A DNA stretch of 14,790 bases from Haplosporangium gracile (Eukaryota; Mortierellomycota; Mortierellomycetes; Mortierellales; Mortierellaceae). How positions within the stretch are numbered: the stretch's first letter is position 1; every line of letters begins with the position of its first letter. Made by a program: the position numbers and the translations under genes. Positions 1 through 9,943 of this stretch are shown here, one piece after another. The DNA lies in assembly GCA_015499985.1 (NCBI GenBank), contig JAAAUF010000624.1, positions 10,211 through 25,000 of the forward strand, given 5' to 3'. The notes under the pieces are model-generated. The model was not told the origin of the DNA, made no database searches, and saw only the letters and a program-made list of their open reading frames with translations.

Positions 1-350
1 CAAGGTCAGGGTTCCTTGGAACATTATTGCTCCTGCTTGAGATTGCAGTCCTTTTTTCTTCATTGTTCTTTTTTCTTTGTCGCCTGTATATCCTTTCAAG
101 AAGTGAATTGTTGGGGTATGTGTTTGTATATGTGCTTTATATCGGGGGCACAAAGGCAATTCTGAAAACTGCCAGATAGAATTCAGTCCTTGGTGTACGA
201 GTCGAGACCGATAACAGGGGTGTATGTATTTTTGCAAACTGGTTGCGCCAAGAGGAGTAAATGAGGCACAGTTGGCTGACGCCTGGCCACATTGGTCACT
301 GGTTTCCTTGTAATAGAGCGAAAGGGTAGAATGTTCTTACTATTCGGGGT
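1..350. other. unassigned T-rich sequence
   Basis: No gene signature is visible. The first plus-strand frame is open up to about 165, but its translation is Phe/Cys-rich and simply mirrors T-rich DNA, so I do not call it. The stretch could be the downstream flank of the gene at 699-2705, or the end of a gene lying off the left edge. Confidence 0.4.
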
Positions 351-482
351 TCATGGTGGATGTGTTGTTATTATTGTGAGGATGTGGGTGTGAGTGAGTA
401 AGAGGAGTGAGTGGATGTGAAGAGTGAAAGAAAAAAGATGAAGTGTGTGTGATGAGAGCACAAAAAGAAGAAAGAAAAAAAA

Positions 483-500
483 GACGACGACGACGACGAC
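483..500. repeat. (GAC)6 trinucleotide microsatellite
   Basis: Six perfect GAC units followed by GATGG, directly after an A-rich run. It lies beyond the likely polyadenylation signal of the minus-strand gene at 699-2705, so it is probably intergenic. The short open frames that cross it are low-complexity (poly-Thr or poly-Val) and are not credible genes. Confidence 0.85.
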
Positions 501-592
501 GATGGTCGGTCCTTCTTTTTCATTGCACGAGGGCACAGAGGGTTTGGGCAATGTTGTCGATTCACACGTGACTCTTCCTTCTTCACCTTTTT

Positions 593-598
593 TTTATT
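593..598 (-). terminator. polyadenylation signal AATAAA
   Basis: TTTATT on the plus strand reads AATAAA on the minus strand, about 100 nt downstream of the stop codon of the membrane-protein gene (stop at 699-701). It is the first canonical signal after that stop, which suggests a 3' UTR of about 110-130 nt. Confidence 0.5.
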
Positions 599-698
599 CT
601 TTGTGCGCCCCTGCACGCACACCCACGACGCAATAAATTTCTTAAAAAACAAAAAAAATTCTTTGTGCGCCCAAGCAACGATGACTAGTGGCGAACTA

Positions 699-2705
699 CT
701 ATTTTGGCTCGCGCGTTATCATAGTGATGGTTGGCTCTTCCTCTGGATACCGGACCTGGGGTGCTCCTTTGGAGGACGGGACTAACTGTGGAGGGTTGAG
801 TCGCTTGGGTTTTAGACTGTTCGACGCCGTTGACGATGCCTGAGACAATACGCTCGACCGTTTTGAAGATCGGGCGTTGTTGTTGTTGCTGCTCTCTGTC
901 GCACCGCCTTCTCCTTCTGTGGATCGATTGGGAGAGGTGAGTTCGCCCTGTGCCGTACCGGCAGCAACAGCGGTGTCATTATGGATAGCAGACTGATCCT
1001 GGTCGTTGGCTTGAACTGTCACCGCAGGAATGTCTACTGTCGATGATGATGTAGGTATGGATGGACTGGGCCTACGATTGTCCGGCGGAACACGACGGGC
1101 ATCGCTCTCTGGATAGGCATAGTCTTCAGAACCCGTCATGTTGCCTGCAGTTCCAGCTCCGACGTGAGACGAGATCGGTGGGACAGAGACAGGGACAGGC
1201 ACGGGAAGAGAAGGAGTCAGACCTGGACTGGGAGTCCTTGCGTTGTTATTCACGACACTATTCCCATCCCCACTCTCTGTAAAGGGAACTCCCATGAGCC
1301 CTCGGTCAATCGCTGAAGGTGGATAGCTTCCTCGTAATCGTTCAAGGTATGTCTGACTGTTGACTGAGACTCGGTTTTCGGGGTAGTAGTCTTCCTGACT
1401 GCCGTCGCCAATGACAGTGGGTCGCGTGGCGAATGGCTCCGTTGTTGTTGATGGGATGACGGGCACTGGCATTGGCAGTTGACCTGCTAAGTACTGCTGC
1501 TGTTGAAGTTGCTGTTTCTGAAGTTGTTTCTGTTGTTGCTGCTGGCTTTGCAAGTAGAGCTGTTGCTGCTGATAGTTCATGTAGGCGGCCTCCTGCTCTC
1601 GTCGAGAAGCATAGGTAGGGTCATATCGATCCTCCGGCGCAATATCCGGTTCTGTGGGTGGCGTGTAGGTGAGCGGCTGATTGTTCAAGGAGGAATAGTA
1701 CGGATGGTGGGCCCTTTGTTGATGCAGAGCTTGTTGCTGATAGCGATGGTCATCGTCGTAACCATACATTCCTGCGCCAAGTGCCGTTGCAAAGCCGACA
1801 CCGTTGTCGTAACCGAATCCACTTGATTGACTCGAAAACCCGCCGCCATTGTCTAGCGAAGATGCGTCCATCTGCTCCTGCGGTACCCTAAAGTCACCCT
1901 CGCCGTGCGGTGTATTGGTGTTGCTGCTGATAATACCAAGTCCTGTACCGTCGTTGCTGTTGTTGACTTGACCTCCTCCGCCTCCTTCTCCTCCGCCACC
2001 ACCACCGTAGTTGTTGGGACGAGTCTCCTGCATTGGTGGCGTATTCTGATAATGCACGCAATCTCTGTTACGTCGTTGACGATGCACGATTTGAAAGGTG
2101 CAGAGGGCTAGTGCAATGATACCGACGACACTGGCGACTGCAATCGCAACGATAGCAGCAGCCGAGAGTTTGTCCGAGCCATTAGAGGGCCGAGGTGTTG
2201 GCGGGAAAGTTAGGCCAACTGGAGCGGTTGTTGTTGAACGGCTGTACGTCCAACTGGTAGTGGACCTTGTTGTTGAATAGGTGGTAGCAGTCGAGGGCAA
2301 GATAATTGTTATTGTTGTTGCTGTTATTAACGTTGAAGTATAAGGTTCTGTGGTGATGGCTGTAGTGATGCTGTCAGTCGTTGTTGTTGAATCAGACGAA
2401 GTGGAAGGTGAAATAATCTCCGAAAAAGTAATTGTCGACGGATAAAGTTCAGAAGTGGACGTAGCCATGGTGGTAGCTCCCTCAATCTCGGCGAAGAGTC
2501 GGGAGCTAGTTCTTGTCCTTGTGCGGGTCAAAGTTCGTGTGCTTATCGTCCATTGGGTGGTGTCTGGACTGTCGGTGTAGGTGTACGTGTATGTTGGCTG
2601 AGGCTCGGTTGGTGGTGCTCCCGGTAGAGGCGATTCTGGCCTCGTTGGCGACGCTCTTGGGATCGGCGATTCTGATATGGGTGCCGGTTTTGTGATTGTT
2701 GACAT
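699..2705 (-). CDS. single-pass membrane protein with Ser/Thr-rich ectodomain and disordered cytoplasmic tail
   Basis: An intronless 668-residue protein of no family I can name. Residues 1-175 are Ser/Thr/Pro-rich, with runs such as TYTYTYT and RTRTRTRT, typical of an O-mannosylated fungal surface domain. A hydrophobic segment at about 181-204 (SAAAIVAIAVASVVGIIALA...) is followed at once by HRQRRNR, so the positive-inside rule puts the N terminus outside and the tail in the cytoplasm. The tail of about 460 residues is disordered: Gly tracts (234-245), a Gln-rich stretch (379-404), Pro-Val repeats (501-506) and a basic Ser-rich C terminus. The architecture resembles fungal wall-stress sensors (WSC/Mid2-like), but no cysteine-rich WSC domain and no cleavable signal peptide are visible. 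I chose the ATG at 2705 because the upstream in-frame sequence looks like T-rich leader. An in-frame ATG at 2939 would add 78 residues including a hydrophobic stretch, and the ATG at 2468 (codon 80) has the best Kozak context. The reading frame is convincing; a sensor role is only inferred from architecture. Confidence 0.82.
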   Translation of the reverse strand: MSTITKPAPISESPIPRASPTRPESPLPGAPPTEPQPTYTYTYTDSPDTTQWTISTRTLTRTRTRTSSRLFAEIEGATTMATSTSELYPSTITFSEIISPSTSSDSTTTTDSITTAITTEPYTSTLITATTITIILPSTATTYSTTRSTTSWTYSRSTTTAPVGLTFPPTPRPSNGSDKLSAAAIVAIAVASVVGIIALALCTFQIVHRQRRNRDCVHYQNTPPMQETRPNNYGGGGGGEGGGGGQVNNSNDGTGLGIISSNTNTPHGEGDFRVPQEQMDASSLDNGGGFSSQSSGFGYDNGVGFATALGAGMYGYDDDHRYQQQALHQQRAHHPYYSSLNNQPLTYTPPTEPDIAPEDRYDPTYASRREQEAAYMNYQQQQLYLQSQQQQQKQLQKQQLQQQQYLAGQLPMPVPVIPSTTTEPFATRPTVIGDGSQEDYYPENRVSVNSQTYLERLRGSYPPSAIDRGLMGVPFTESGDGNSVVNNNARTPSPGLTPSLPVPVPVSVPPISSHVGAGTAGNMTGSEDYAYPESDARRVPPDNRRPSPSIPTSSSTVDIPAVTVQANDQDQSAIHNDTAVAAGTAQGELTSPNRSTEGEGGATESSNNNNARSSKRSSVLSQASSTASNSLKPKRLNPPQLVPSSKGAPQVRYPEEEPTITMITREPK

Positions 2706-3316
2706 GCGGCGAGTGTGAGTGATTAAATTAGGTGAGATAGATGATATATAGGCGAAGAAAGTGGAAGGGTGTGTGAAGGTGTAAAAATAACCATGGAAAG
2801 AAGAAGAAAGAGAAGTACAGTACGTTTGTTGGTTTGTTGGAGAAGAAAGAAAGGTTTCACGCCAAAAAAAAATAAATAAATAAAGAAAATGATGGTGGCG
2901 TAAAAGGGTAATAAGGAATCCGAAACATTGATCAGTCATCAGCCATCCTGGCGCCAGTTTACGGATGAAGACGCGTCTTTGAGAGAACAATCAGGAAGGT
3001 GATTAAAAGGTCGCGTCGATGATTATGCGATATAACTTGGTGCTCGTATAATCCTTTTTTAGATTGCAGGACGCCTGTCAGACATTGATTTTCGTCTATC
3101 CGCAAAAGGTCTGAGAGGGAGGGACCAGCAGAGCACGATCAATGTCCGAAACCGACAATGACCTCTCTCTCTCTATTCCTCTTGTTCTCTCTCTCTTGCT
3201 CACTCTCTCTTGCTCTTGCTTTAGTCGCGTTGATCGTAGGCCTGTGACTGCATACACGAAACCATACCATGCATAGTTACAGCAAACAAAGTGGCCTGAG
3301 AGTGAGATGATGACAT

Positions 3317-3336
3317 CTTTCTTTCTTTCTTTCTTT
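3317..3336. repeat. (CTTT)5 microsatellite
   Basis: Five perfect CTTT units followed by a partial one, within the CT-rich region upstream of the coiled-coil gene. Confidence 0.85.
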
Positions 3337-3450
3337 CTCGTTACTCTCCCACACCATATTCTCCTACCATTGTCATCATCATTAGACACGCACACATACA
3401 TATATCATATCTCTTCTCCTCCCTTTGGTCGTGTCCTCCTCACTGTTCCC

Positions 3451-3487
3451 CTTCCTTCCTTCCTTCCTTCCTTTCTTCCTTCCTTCT
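3451..3487. repeat. CTTC/CCTT tetranucleotide repeat, slightly interrupted
   Basis: A run of CTTC units with one CTTT interruption near 3471, in the presumed 5' leader of the gene starting at 3821. Its length is likely to vary between strains. Confidence 0.8.
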
Positions 3488-3820
3488 CTCTCCTGTCCAT
3501 TGCCAATTGACCTTGTTCTTTTTTCTTTGCCTTCCTTTACACTCCCTGCTTCTCTCTTCTCCTCACCCACTCTCTTCTCGTCTGTTCTCTCCTTCTCTCC
3601 TTCTCTCTCGCTCACTCCACACCCTCTCCCCCCCAGGAAAAAAGCCTTCCCACCAACCTCCAGATCCTTTTTTCCCTTCCCCCTTCTCTTCCTCCCAGAA
3701 TCAGCGATCACATAAAAAAAACAACAATCACCTTAAATCGCACGAGATCCTACCAAGAGGATCGATTCCACTCGTTGATTCATCCATCTTCACTCAACTT
3801 TTATTTTTCTTCTCTTGCAA

Positions 3821-6800
3821 ATGAGTGAGCCTGCATTCCTGCTCCCGAGCGCTCACGCTCACACAACGAAACAAACTATTCGCGGTGGCGGTACGACCTT
3901 GACGCGACACACGTCGTCAAACACGAGAGAGGGAATAGTAGGTAAACGACAAACAAGTAGGGTTGGGGTCAGCAACCAGGAGGCCGTTACACCACTATTA
4001 CCAGCTGTCCTTCACCAACCCTCTGTCAAACGGCTTCACATTTTCAAAGATGTTGATCAACAGCAACAACAACAGCACTCAGGAAGTACGACCTCAGGAG
4101 TGCCAGCAACAACGAGGAGGCGCATCCATAACCTGCCCAACAGCAATAGTAACAACGGTTCACAGATCGAGTCGACAACAACGGCCCCAGACGACCCATG
4201 GCCATTCATGCCTCATGCATCTCAGCCCGGCCCCATCACTATCAGTAACAGGGAGAGTACTCAGCACTCTTTATCAAATGAGACCCAACAGCCTCAACAG
4301 CAACCACAACAACCACAGCAGCAGCAACAGAAGCGCCGGCAGCTCCCCTTCAATTCACAGCCGACAATAGCAACAGCAACAGCATCAGCACAGACCCGAA
4401 AAAGAACCAATTCTGCATCGTCGACTTCGACAACATCCGTCACCTATCTTCGCGACGCAGCCGCTGCCTTTATTGCCACGGCACACCATAATCATTTTCA
4501 GTTCCCCCATGAGGTCCTTCACCCTGAAATCCAGCACCTCTCGACAACCCATCTAGATCTCCTACACGATTTCAGTAGCGAAGATGACGACGACTCTTTT
4601 ACCTCCCGCGAACTGTGGAGTACACTCCTGGATGATATGGAGACTAAGGCGATGGGTAGCAGTGATGATATCCATGGCATTGAGAAAGTCTTCATGGCGG
4701 AGGAAGATGACGACGACCAGTTAGAGGATGATGGAGGACGTGGCTTTGAGAGTACAACACCGCCTTTGGATCTTGGTCAAGTTGTCAACACTGACGAACA
4801 GTTCTGGATACAGCAGCCCCATTACGACCCCATCCTCTTCCCTTCCACGACTACAGCAACAAGCGCTGCTGTGGATGCCCTTGCCAGTTCTGACACCCCC
4901 GTGCACGCTCTTTCTTCATATCGACCGTCTCCGCACACAAGAGAAAGTCAATTGAGCAGCAATAATCTACAGGCGCATTGTTCAATAGAGTCAAAGGAGG
5001 CCGATCAGGATCACTTTTCTTCGGTTCAGGACCATCATCCTTCAACTGGCCACCACCGTCACCACTTCCTTTACCACCGCCACCGTGAAGCACGAAAACA
5101 ACACCAACGACAGATGTACCTCTTTGGCCAGCAAGATAACACTATTAATAACATTACCTTGCAGGACAGATCTGTATCCCCTCCTCATTCAGACAATTAC
5201 GCTTATCAACAGGGGGTCATTTCCGACAATCCCTCCTCATCTCCATTACCACCACCCCTATTCTTCCCCACTACTACGTCATTCTCGCCTACAAACCACC
5301 ATTCAACATGTGATGCTAGTGAGTTTGCCGAGAGCGCCGCGGATCGTGGGTCCCAGGTCTCTGAGCTGAGCTCGGGTGGAGTCAGAAATCACGTCAAGCA
5401 ACAACCACATCATACAATGTCGCTCTTTTCCCCTATGGTCGATGGCAACGACGGGTCGTCTGGAGGTCAGGCACCACCACGGCAAGAGTCGAGAAGTGAA
5501 CATGATAGAGAGGTCTTTGAGGTTTGCAGTCGCCGGCTCCAGCCGGAGTTCGCCCCGAGTCAGAATATCCACAAAGCTCTCGTTAGCTCTATACGGGCAT
5601 CATTCCTTGCTTCCTTGAATGGGAGCCAGCGTGCCAGCCTGATGAACGGGGACTCCCCGAGTGTACAGCAATCAATCCCTGGGGATGAAGATCTCCAAGA
5701 CTTTCAACAGTCTTGGTACCATCCTCAGCAGCTTCCGTACCATGCATCGCCTGATCAAGGGTACATCTCGCACTCGCGGTCTTTTGAGAAGGAGACGTCT
5801 GAGTGTCGTGAGGAGGAGCTTTTGGAAGTCATTGCACGGTTGGAGAAGGACTTACAAGAGTTGCACCATTCGACTGTTAAACTCCAGGTCAGTCTTCGAG
5901 AAAGTGAAGAACGAAACGGTAAGGATTTACTGCGTCCCTTTTTTGCGTCCTTTTTTGCTCGATGATGCCGGCTCCCAACGTTCATTCAACTCACCCTGTT
6001 CAATCATGTATATATACTATGTTTTCTTAGAACGCATGATTGTAGAACACGATTGTAACTTGCGACGCGCCAAGGAGGACCACGATCACCAAATACAAGA
6101 CACAAAGGTAAAAAAAGTGTTTCTCAACCCTGTTGTGTCCTAGGTTTCAAGGCCCTATTTTCGATAGAAACCAACGTCCATTTTTTGTCTCCCCTGTTTT
6201 TACAGAAACGCACAAAGAGGTTCCACGACGAGTCTATTCGGAAACGCCAGCGCGACGAAAACAAACGCCTCGAGGGGCTTCAAGAGCAACTCACCCAAGC
6301 CCAAGCAGCCAACAAGGAGCTCCGGGCCACTATCCGAGGATTACAGCGTGAGCGACTGGATGCGGAACAAGACCAGAGGGATGATCTGTCGGTTCTGTGT
6401 CTCTTTATTGAGAATGTACTGAGTCCTATGGTCATTGGTCTTACTGCTGATGGTGAAGGTGTAGATGAGAATAATACTCAGCTGCAGGCTGCAGGGACTT
6501 TTGAGCATCGTCGGTCTACTACTATTAATATCGTCACCGCAACAGTTGCAAAAGGTCATTCATATGATCACGACCTTACACCCACAACGGCCGTACCTCA
6601 TCCTATCCCCCTCTCCACTCCATCCACACAAGACAACCCATCCAAACCACCTCCAACAACAACAACGACCGGTCAATGCACCTCTCCACGCGGTCAGAAA
6701 TGTATGTCCCTCCTGGAACAGTTTCAAATAGCCCTCTCCATCTCTTTTGCGAACGCCACCGCCACAGCTGCAACAATACCTACAACTCCACACAACTCCG

Positions 6801-7597
6801 ACAAGGCGTCCACTATATCACAAGCAGCAGGAGGACTACAGCAAGAAGAGTCTCTCAAAACACTTGCGCCGTCTCGAAAGACCCACAGCCGATACAACCA
6901 CACCACCACTACCGCCACTACGATCACCAAGCATGGACAACACGACACTCTGACAGACGACCATTTGGTCCGACTCCATGAGACAGAGCGACTCGAGTAC
7001 TTGAACTCTCTACTAGCAAGGAAGCGGTATAGCGATAGCAGTAATGCTAGCAGTGGACATACCCTCGTTGCACCAACACTTCCACTAATGCCATTCCGAC
7101 AGGGTGTCATCTCGAAGTCTGCTATTATTCCAGCCACAAACACACCAGCAGCAACACCGACGACAACCCCTCGTGTTCCTGCTGCATCCGAGAAACCGCC
7201 AACCTCAGTATCAGTCTCCATCCCAAACAGCACAACAACCATCGCCGTTTCCAGCCCTGAAAAACACATTACCACCACCACCACCTCCTCCTCCTCCTCC
7301 TCCTCCTCACCATTGACCAAGACCAAGAGTAACAACACCGACAACATTGAGAAGCAGAAAGAGGAGGATAGGTCGTTACAACAATGCCTCGCAGAACAAC
7401 ACACACGCCACCAAAAGGAGATTGAGCGGATCAAACAGCAATGTATCAAGCTCTATCGCCAGTCGTTGGAGGACGTTCGTGCAGACATGAAGTTCAAGCT
7501 CGGGCAACGAGGAGTAGGAGGATGGGATCATAGACAACGTGCTAGTGCCACGACCGTTGCGGTTGTACCCGTGGTGGCGACAGCAACTGCTCATTAA
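3821..7597 (+). CDS. large disordered protein with two coiled-coil segments, three exons
   Basis: Exons 3821-5918, 6031-6107 and 6206-7597 join into 1188 residues. Both introns are GT-AG (5919-6030, 112 nt, donor GTAAGG; 6108-6205, 98 nt, acceptor TTTTTACAG). Joining them removes the stop codons and continues one heptad-like helix, which supports the model. The first half is low-complexity: Gln-rich tracts near residues 80 and 156-172, then acidic clusters near 253 (EDDDD) and about 292 (EEDDDD). A charged coiled coil spans about residues 664-790, across both introns. Then come Thr/Ser/Pro-rich linkers, a Thr-Ser homopolymer run near 1080-1094, and a second short coiled coil (about 1105-1160) rich in Lys/Glu/Gln. 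No enzyme motif, signal peptide or membrane segment is visible. Such an architecture fits a scaffold or cytoskeleton-associated protein, but I do not recognise the family. An apparent upstream start at 3815 is TTG, so 3821 is the first ATG after a 500-nt ATG-free leader. Confidence 0.85.
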
Positions 7598-7965
7598 ACG
7601 TTTTCTTATAAACGAACCAATGCCATGAATAAATAGACCCAGATTTTTCCCGAGCGATTTTTTTTTTTTTTTTTTGGTAATTAGTAACTATTAATTTGAG
7701 TGTGTTCTAACGTGAAGGGATCCAAAGTGAATGTTGTTTTGTATGTATTTTCCTCCACTGTAAAGCCCAAACGCTGCGGTCTCGTCCAGTATGTATGTGT
7801 GTTTGGCGTCGACAAGTCTCTTATATAAAATATCCAGATGTTCTTGTCAAATGATGTTAAATTATTTTGTTAGGAATATCATATAGATATTGTCAACTCC
7901 TGAGAAAATGTCCCAAAACAAGTCTGTTGATGTTATTGTTGTTTTGTCTCCTCCATGTCCTTGTT
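7598..7965. other. convergent 3' intergenic region
   Basis: These 368 bases separate the stop codons of two converging genes (coiled-coil gene from the left, PROPPIN gene from the right). The region is AT-rich and carries the AATAAA of the left gene and an 18-nt T run. I see no canonical AATAAA for the right gene on the minus strand, so its 3' end may use a variant signal, or the two 3' UTRs may overlap. Confidence 0.6.
7628..7633 (+). terminator. polyadenylation signal AATAAA
   Basis: AATAAA lies 31 nt after the TAA stop of the coiled-coil gene and about 25 nt before an uninterrupted run of 18 T (7658-7675). It is the expected position for 3' end formation of that gene. Confidence 0.65.
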
Positions 7966-9943
7966 TTAGTCATCATCGCTCTCCTTCAAAAACTTGTTGT
8001 AGCTCTCTCGAACACACTCGCCTCCCTTTTGAGGGTCAAACATGAACCGATAAAAGCTCCCGTCCGCGCAGATCACTATTAGAATGGCAAAATTCAAAAG
8101 ATATGTCAGTGAGCAAATTATCCATAGGCAGTAGCAAAAATAGCACGGATATAGATAATTGCAGGATGTTCGATGAAAGTGAGGAGATACGTACCGATGA
8201 CGGTGTTCTTTTCTCCTCCAAAAGCGCAGATACAGCGACAATCGGCCGCAACCTTGAACTGGGCAAAGGACCATGCGGACGAAAAGTATTTTGGCAGCAG
8301 GTCCTTCATGAATGCGAAGCTACCATTAGATAAAATTAATAAAAAGAGTCGTTTAATTGAGCGCGAGCCAAATGCCAAGGGTCATATGCAATAATTCGTA
8401 CTGTTAAACCAAAAGTACCTGGATTGCCGGTTGCCAGTGGACATTTGGGACGAGTGGTGTGGCTGAATGACTTCGCCATAGTGAGGACCAGCAGAGGGAG
8501 ATCCTGCGCCGCCGTGATAGACTCTTGCTCCTCCTGTGGCGCCATCGAGGTTAAAGATGTGGACAGTTCCCTTATCTGATCCTGCACAGATCCGAGTCGA
8601 GTCGCTGTTAAACGCAATGCTGTAGATCTCGGCTCTATCGACACCTCTGCGGAACTCGTTGAGCAATTTACTCGACCCAGTATCAAAGACTCTGATCAGG
8701 GTGCCCTTATCTGAGGCAGAGGCGCATTTGGTTCCGTTTGTGTTGGTGACCAGACAAAAAAGTGGGCTGGTATGAGCTGGTATGATCGAGATGTTGGCTG
8801 TAGGCTTGGTGCTGGCCATGGGGTATTTCGGTTGCGTTTGTTGTTGATTCTGTTGCTGCTGTTGCGATGGCGCAGAGAAGGGATTGGCGGATGCAGAGGG
8901 CGCAGATGAAGAGACTGCTGTTGTTGAGACGACACTGTTGAGGTCCACGATCTGAATATGTCCACTTTGCCGTCCAGGGAATATGAGAATGGCGTGTTTA
9001 TCCGAAGAAGATAGAGCCACCAGTCCTATGATAAAGAGTAAGAAGTGTGAGAAATTGTCCGAGTAACTGCGTCAGGTCATGCGACAGAGTGTTTTTTGAG
9101 CATTTTAAAGGAGGCGTTGCTCTTTTTTACCTCGGTCATTGTCAACTGTCTCAAAGACATGCAGCTTGGTCGGTTGGAGACTGAAAGTATAAACAATGAC
9201 CTTGTTGACAAGCACCACCACGAATCTAAGCAATAGCATGACTCGGTTAGTCTTCGCTGCCGATTGATCTTGTTCTGGTATGCTAAACAACAACAGAGGA
9301 AGCAATTGACAAAGTCGCTGTTGTTTCACTCACTTGTCCCGTCGCAGTCTGACCGCCTTGACTTCACTTCGAAACTCGAGCTCGATTACGCCTCGATTCC
9401 GTTCATCGTCCCAGATGATTACCTTGTTGGGCGGGTACTTTGGGTTCTTGCCACCACCCACAAGAGCCAGATAGTTGCAGCGGAATAGCATCTCGACTAT
9501 ACAGATCCCTCCGTCTTCAAACTCTAGAAAGTGAGGTTTTGAGGTGTTGAGATGTGAGTGTGGAGTAGCGCATGCAAACAAGGGCAACCGAACTGGGTAT
9601 TTAGATGGTCAAGGTTCACTATGTCATTCTGTCTTAAAAAGGACGTTGTTGCTTTACCTTTTCGCATTTTTTCTTTGAGGGGGTCGCAGTTGTATATTCG
9701 AAAGCCAGAATCGAGTCCACACGAAAAGCAACCAAAGTCTATTAGAGGTGAGTTACATTAGTTGCGTGGATGTGCGCGTGCGCGTTAGTTCTTCTTTGTT
9801 GCTGAGGTTCGAATGAAGAGCAGAAAGCTGTTTTCACGGAGTGGAGGTTTGTTGAGAGGTGAGTTCTAACCTTGGTTGAAGGACGTGTAGAGGAGACCTG
9901 GCGCATCGGAGGCCGAGTAAGGTGATGGCTTTGACAGGTTCAT
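7966..9943 (-). CDS. PROPPIN WD-repeat protein, WIPI3 (WDR45B)/Hsv2 type
   Basis: A phosphoinositide-binding seven-bladed beta-propeller of the Atg18/WIPI family, which binds PI3P and PI(3,5)P2 on phagophore or endolysosomal membranes and acts in autophagy. Seven exons read 9943-9871, 9738-9658, 9523-9334, 9225-9131, 9025-8419, 8319-8195 and 8075-7966; all six introns are GT-AG (99-134 nt) and every junction is in phase, giving 426 residues. Blocks matching the family in order include [71 protein letters not shown], the phosphoinositide motif FRRG (about 271-274), [21 protein letters not shown] and [10 protein letters not shown]. Human WDR45B is about 344 residues; the excess comes from a Ser/Ala then Gln-rich insertion (about 176-223) and a longer Gly/Ser/His-rich loop (about 305-349) where the membrane-inserting blade-6 loop should be. 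Wording such as LLPKYFSS favours WIPI3/Hsv2 over Atg18 itself. The start is the only sensible ATG: none lies upstream for about 260 nt. Family assignment is near certain; the exact paralogue is less so. Confidence 0.95.

Larger units (their letters stand above)
2706..3820. promoter_or_regulatory. divergent intergenic region with pyrimidine-rich leader
   Basis: This 1.1 kb lies between the membrane-protein gene (leftward) and the coiled-coil gene (rightward), so it must hold both promoters. The rightward half, from about 3313 to 3820, is strongly C/T-rich on the plus strand and contains no ATG at all until the start codon at 3821, which is what a long scanned 5' UTR looks like. It contains tandem CTTT and CTTC repeats. 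TATAT-rich bits occur near 3400 on the plus strand and near 2745 on the minus strand, but neither is a convincing TATA box. Short Arg/Glu-rich or Ser/Leu-rich open frames here are by-products of the CT tract. Confidence 0.6.

Noticed and set aside
3382..3711. Arg/Lys/Glu-rich minus-strand frame and its Ser/Leu-rich plus-strand partners
   Set aside because: These are direct products of the CT-rich leader and tetranucleotide repeats; the translation is low-complexity on both strands.
5755..5985. minus-strand 76-codon basic frame
   Set aside because: It is a shadow of the coiled-coil exon and intron 1, with no independent signals.
6108..6142. alternative short intron 2 of the coiled-coil gene ending at TCCTAG
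   Set aside because: Its 35-nt length is too short for introns here. The acceptor at 6205 has a long pyrimidine tract and continues the coiled-coil frame.
6724..7449. 241-codon minus-strand open frame
   Set aside because: It lies fully antisense to the third exon of the coiled-coil gene. Its Val/Ser/Glu-rich translation is the complement of that gene's Thr/Ser-rich repeats, with no start context or promoter.
9264..9488. plus-strand 74-codon frame
   Set aside because: It is antisense to PROPPIN exon 3 and intron 3, where conserved family blocks prove the minus strand.
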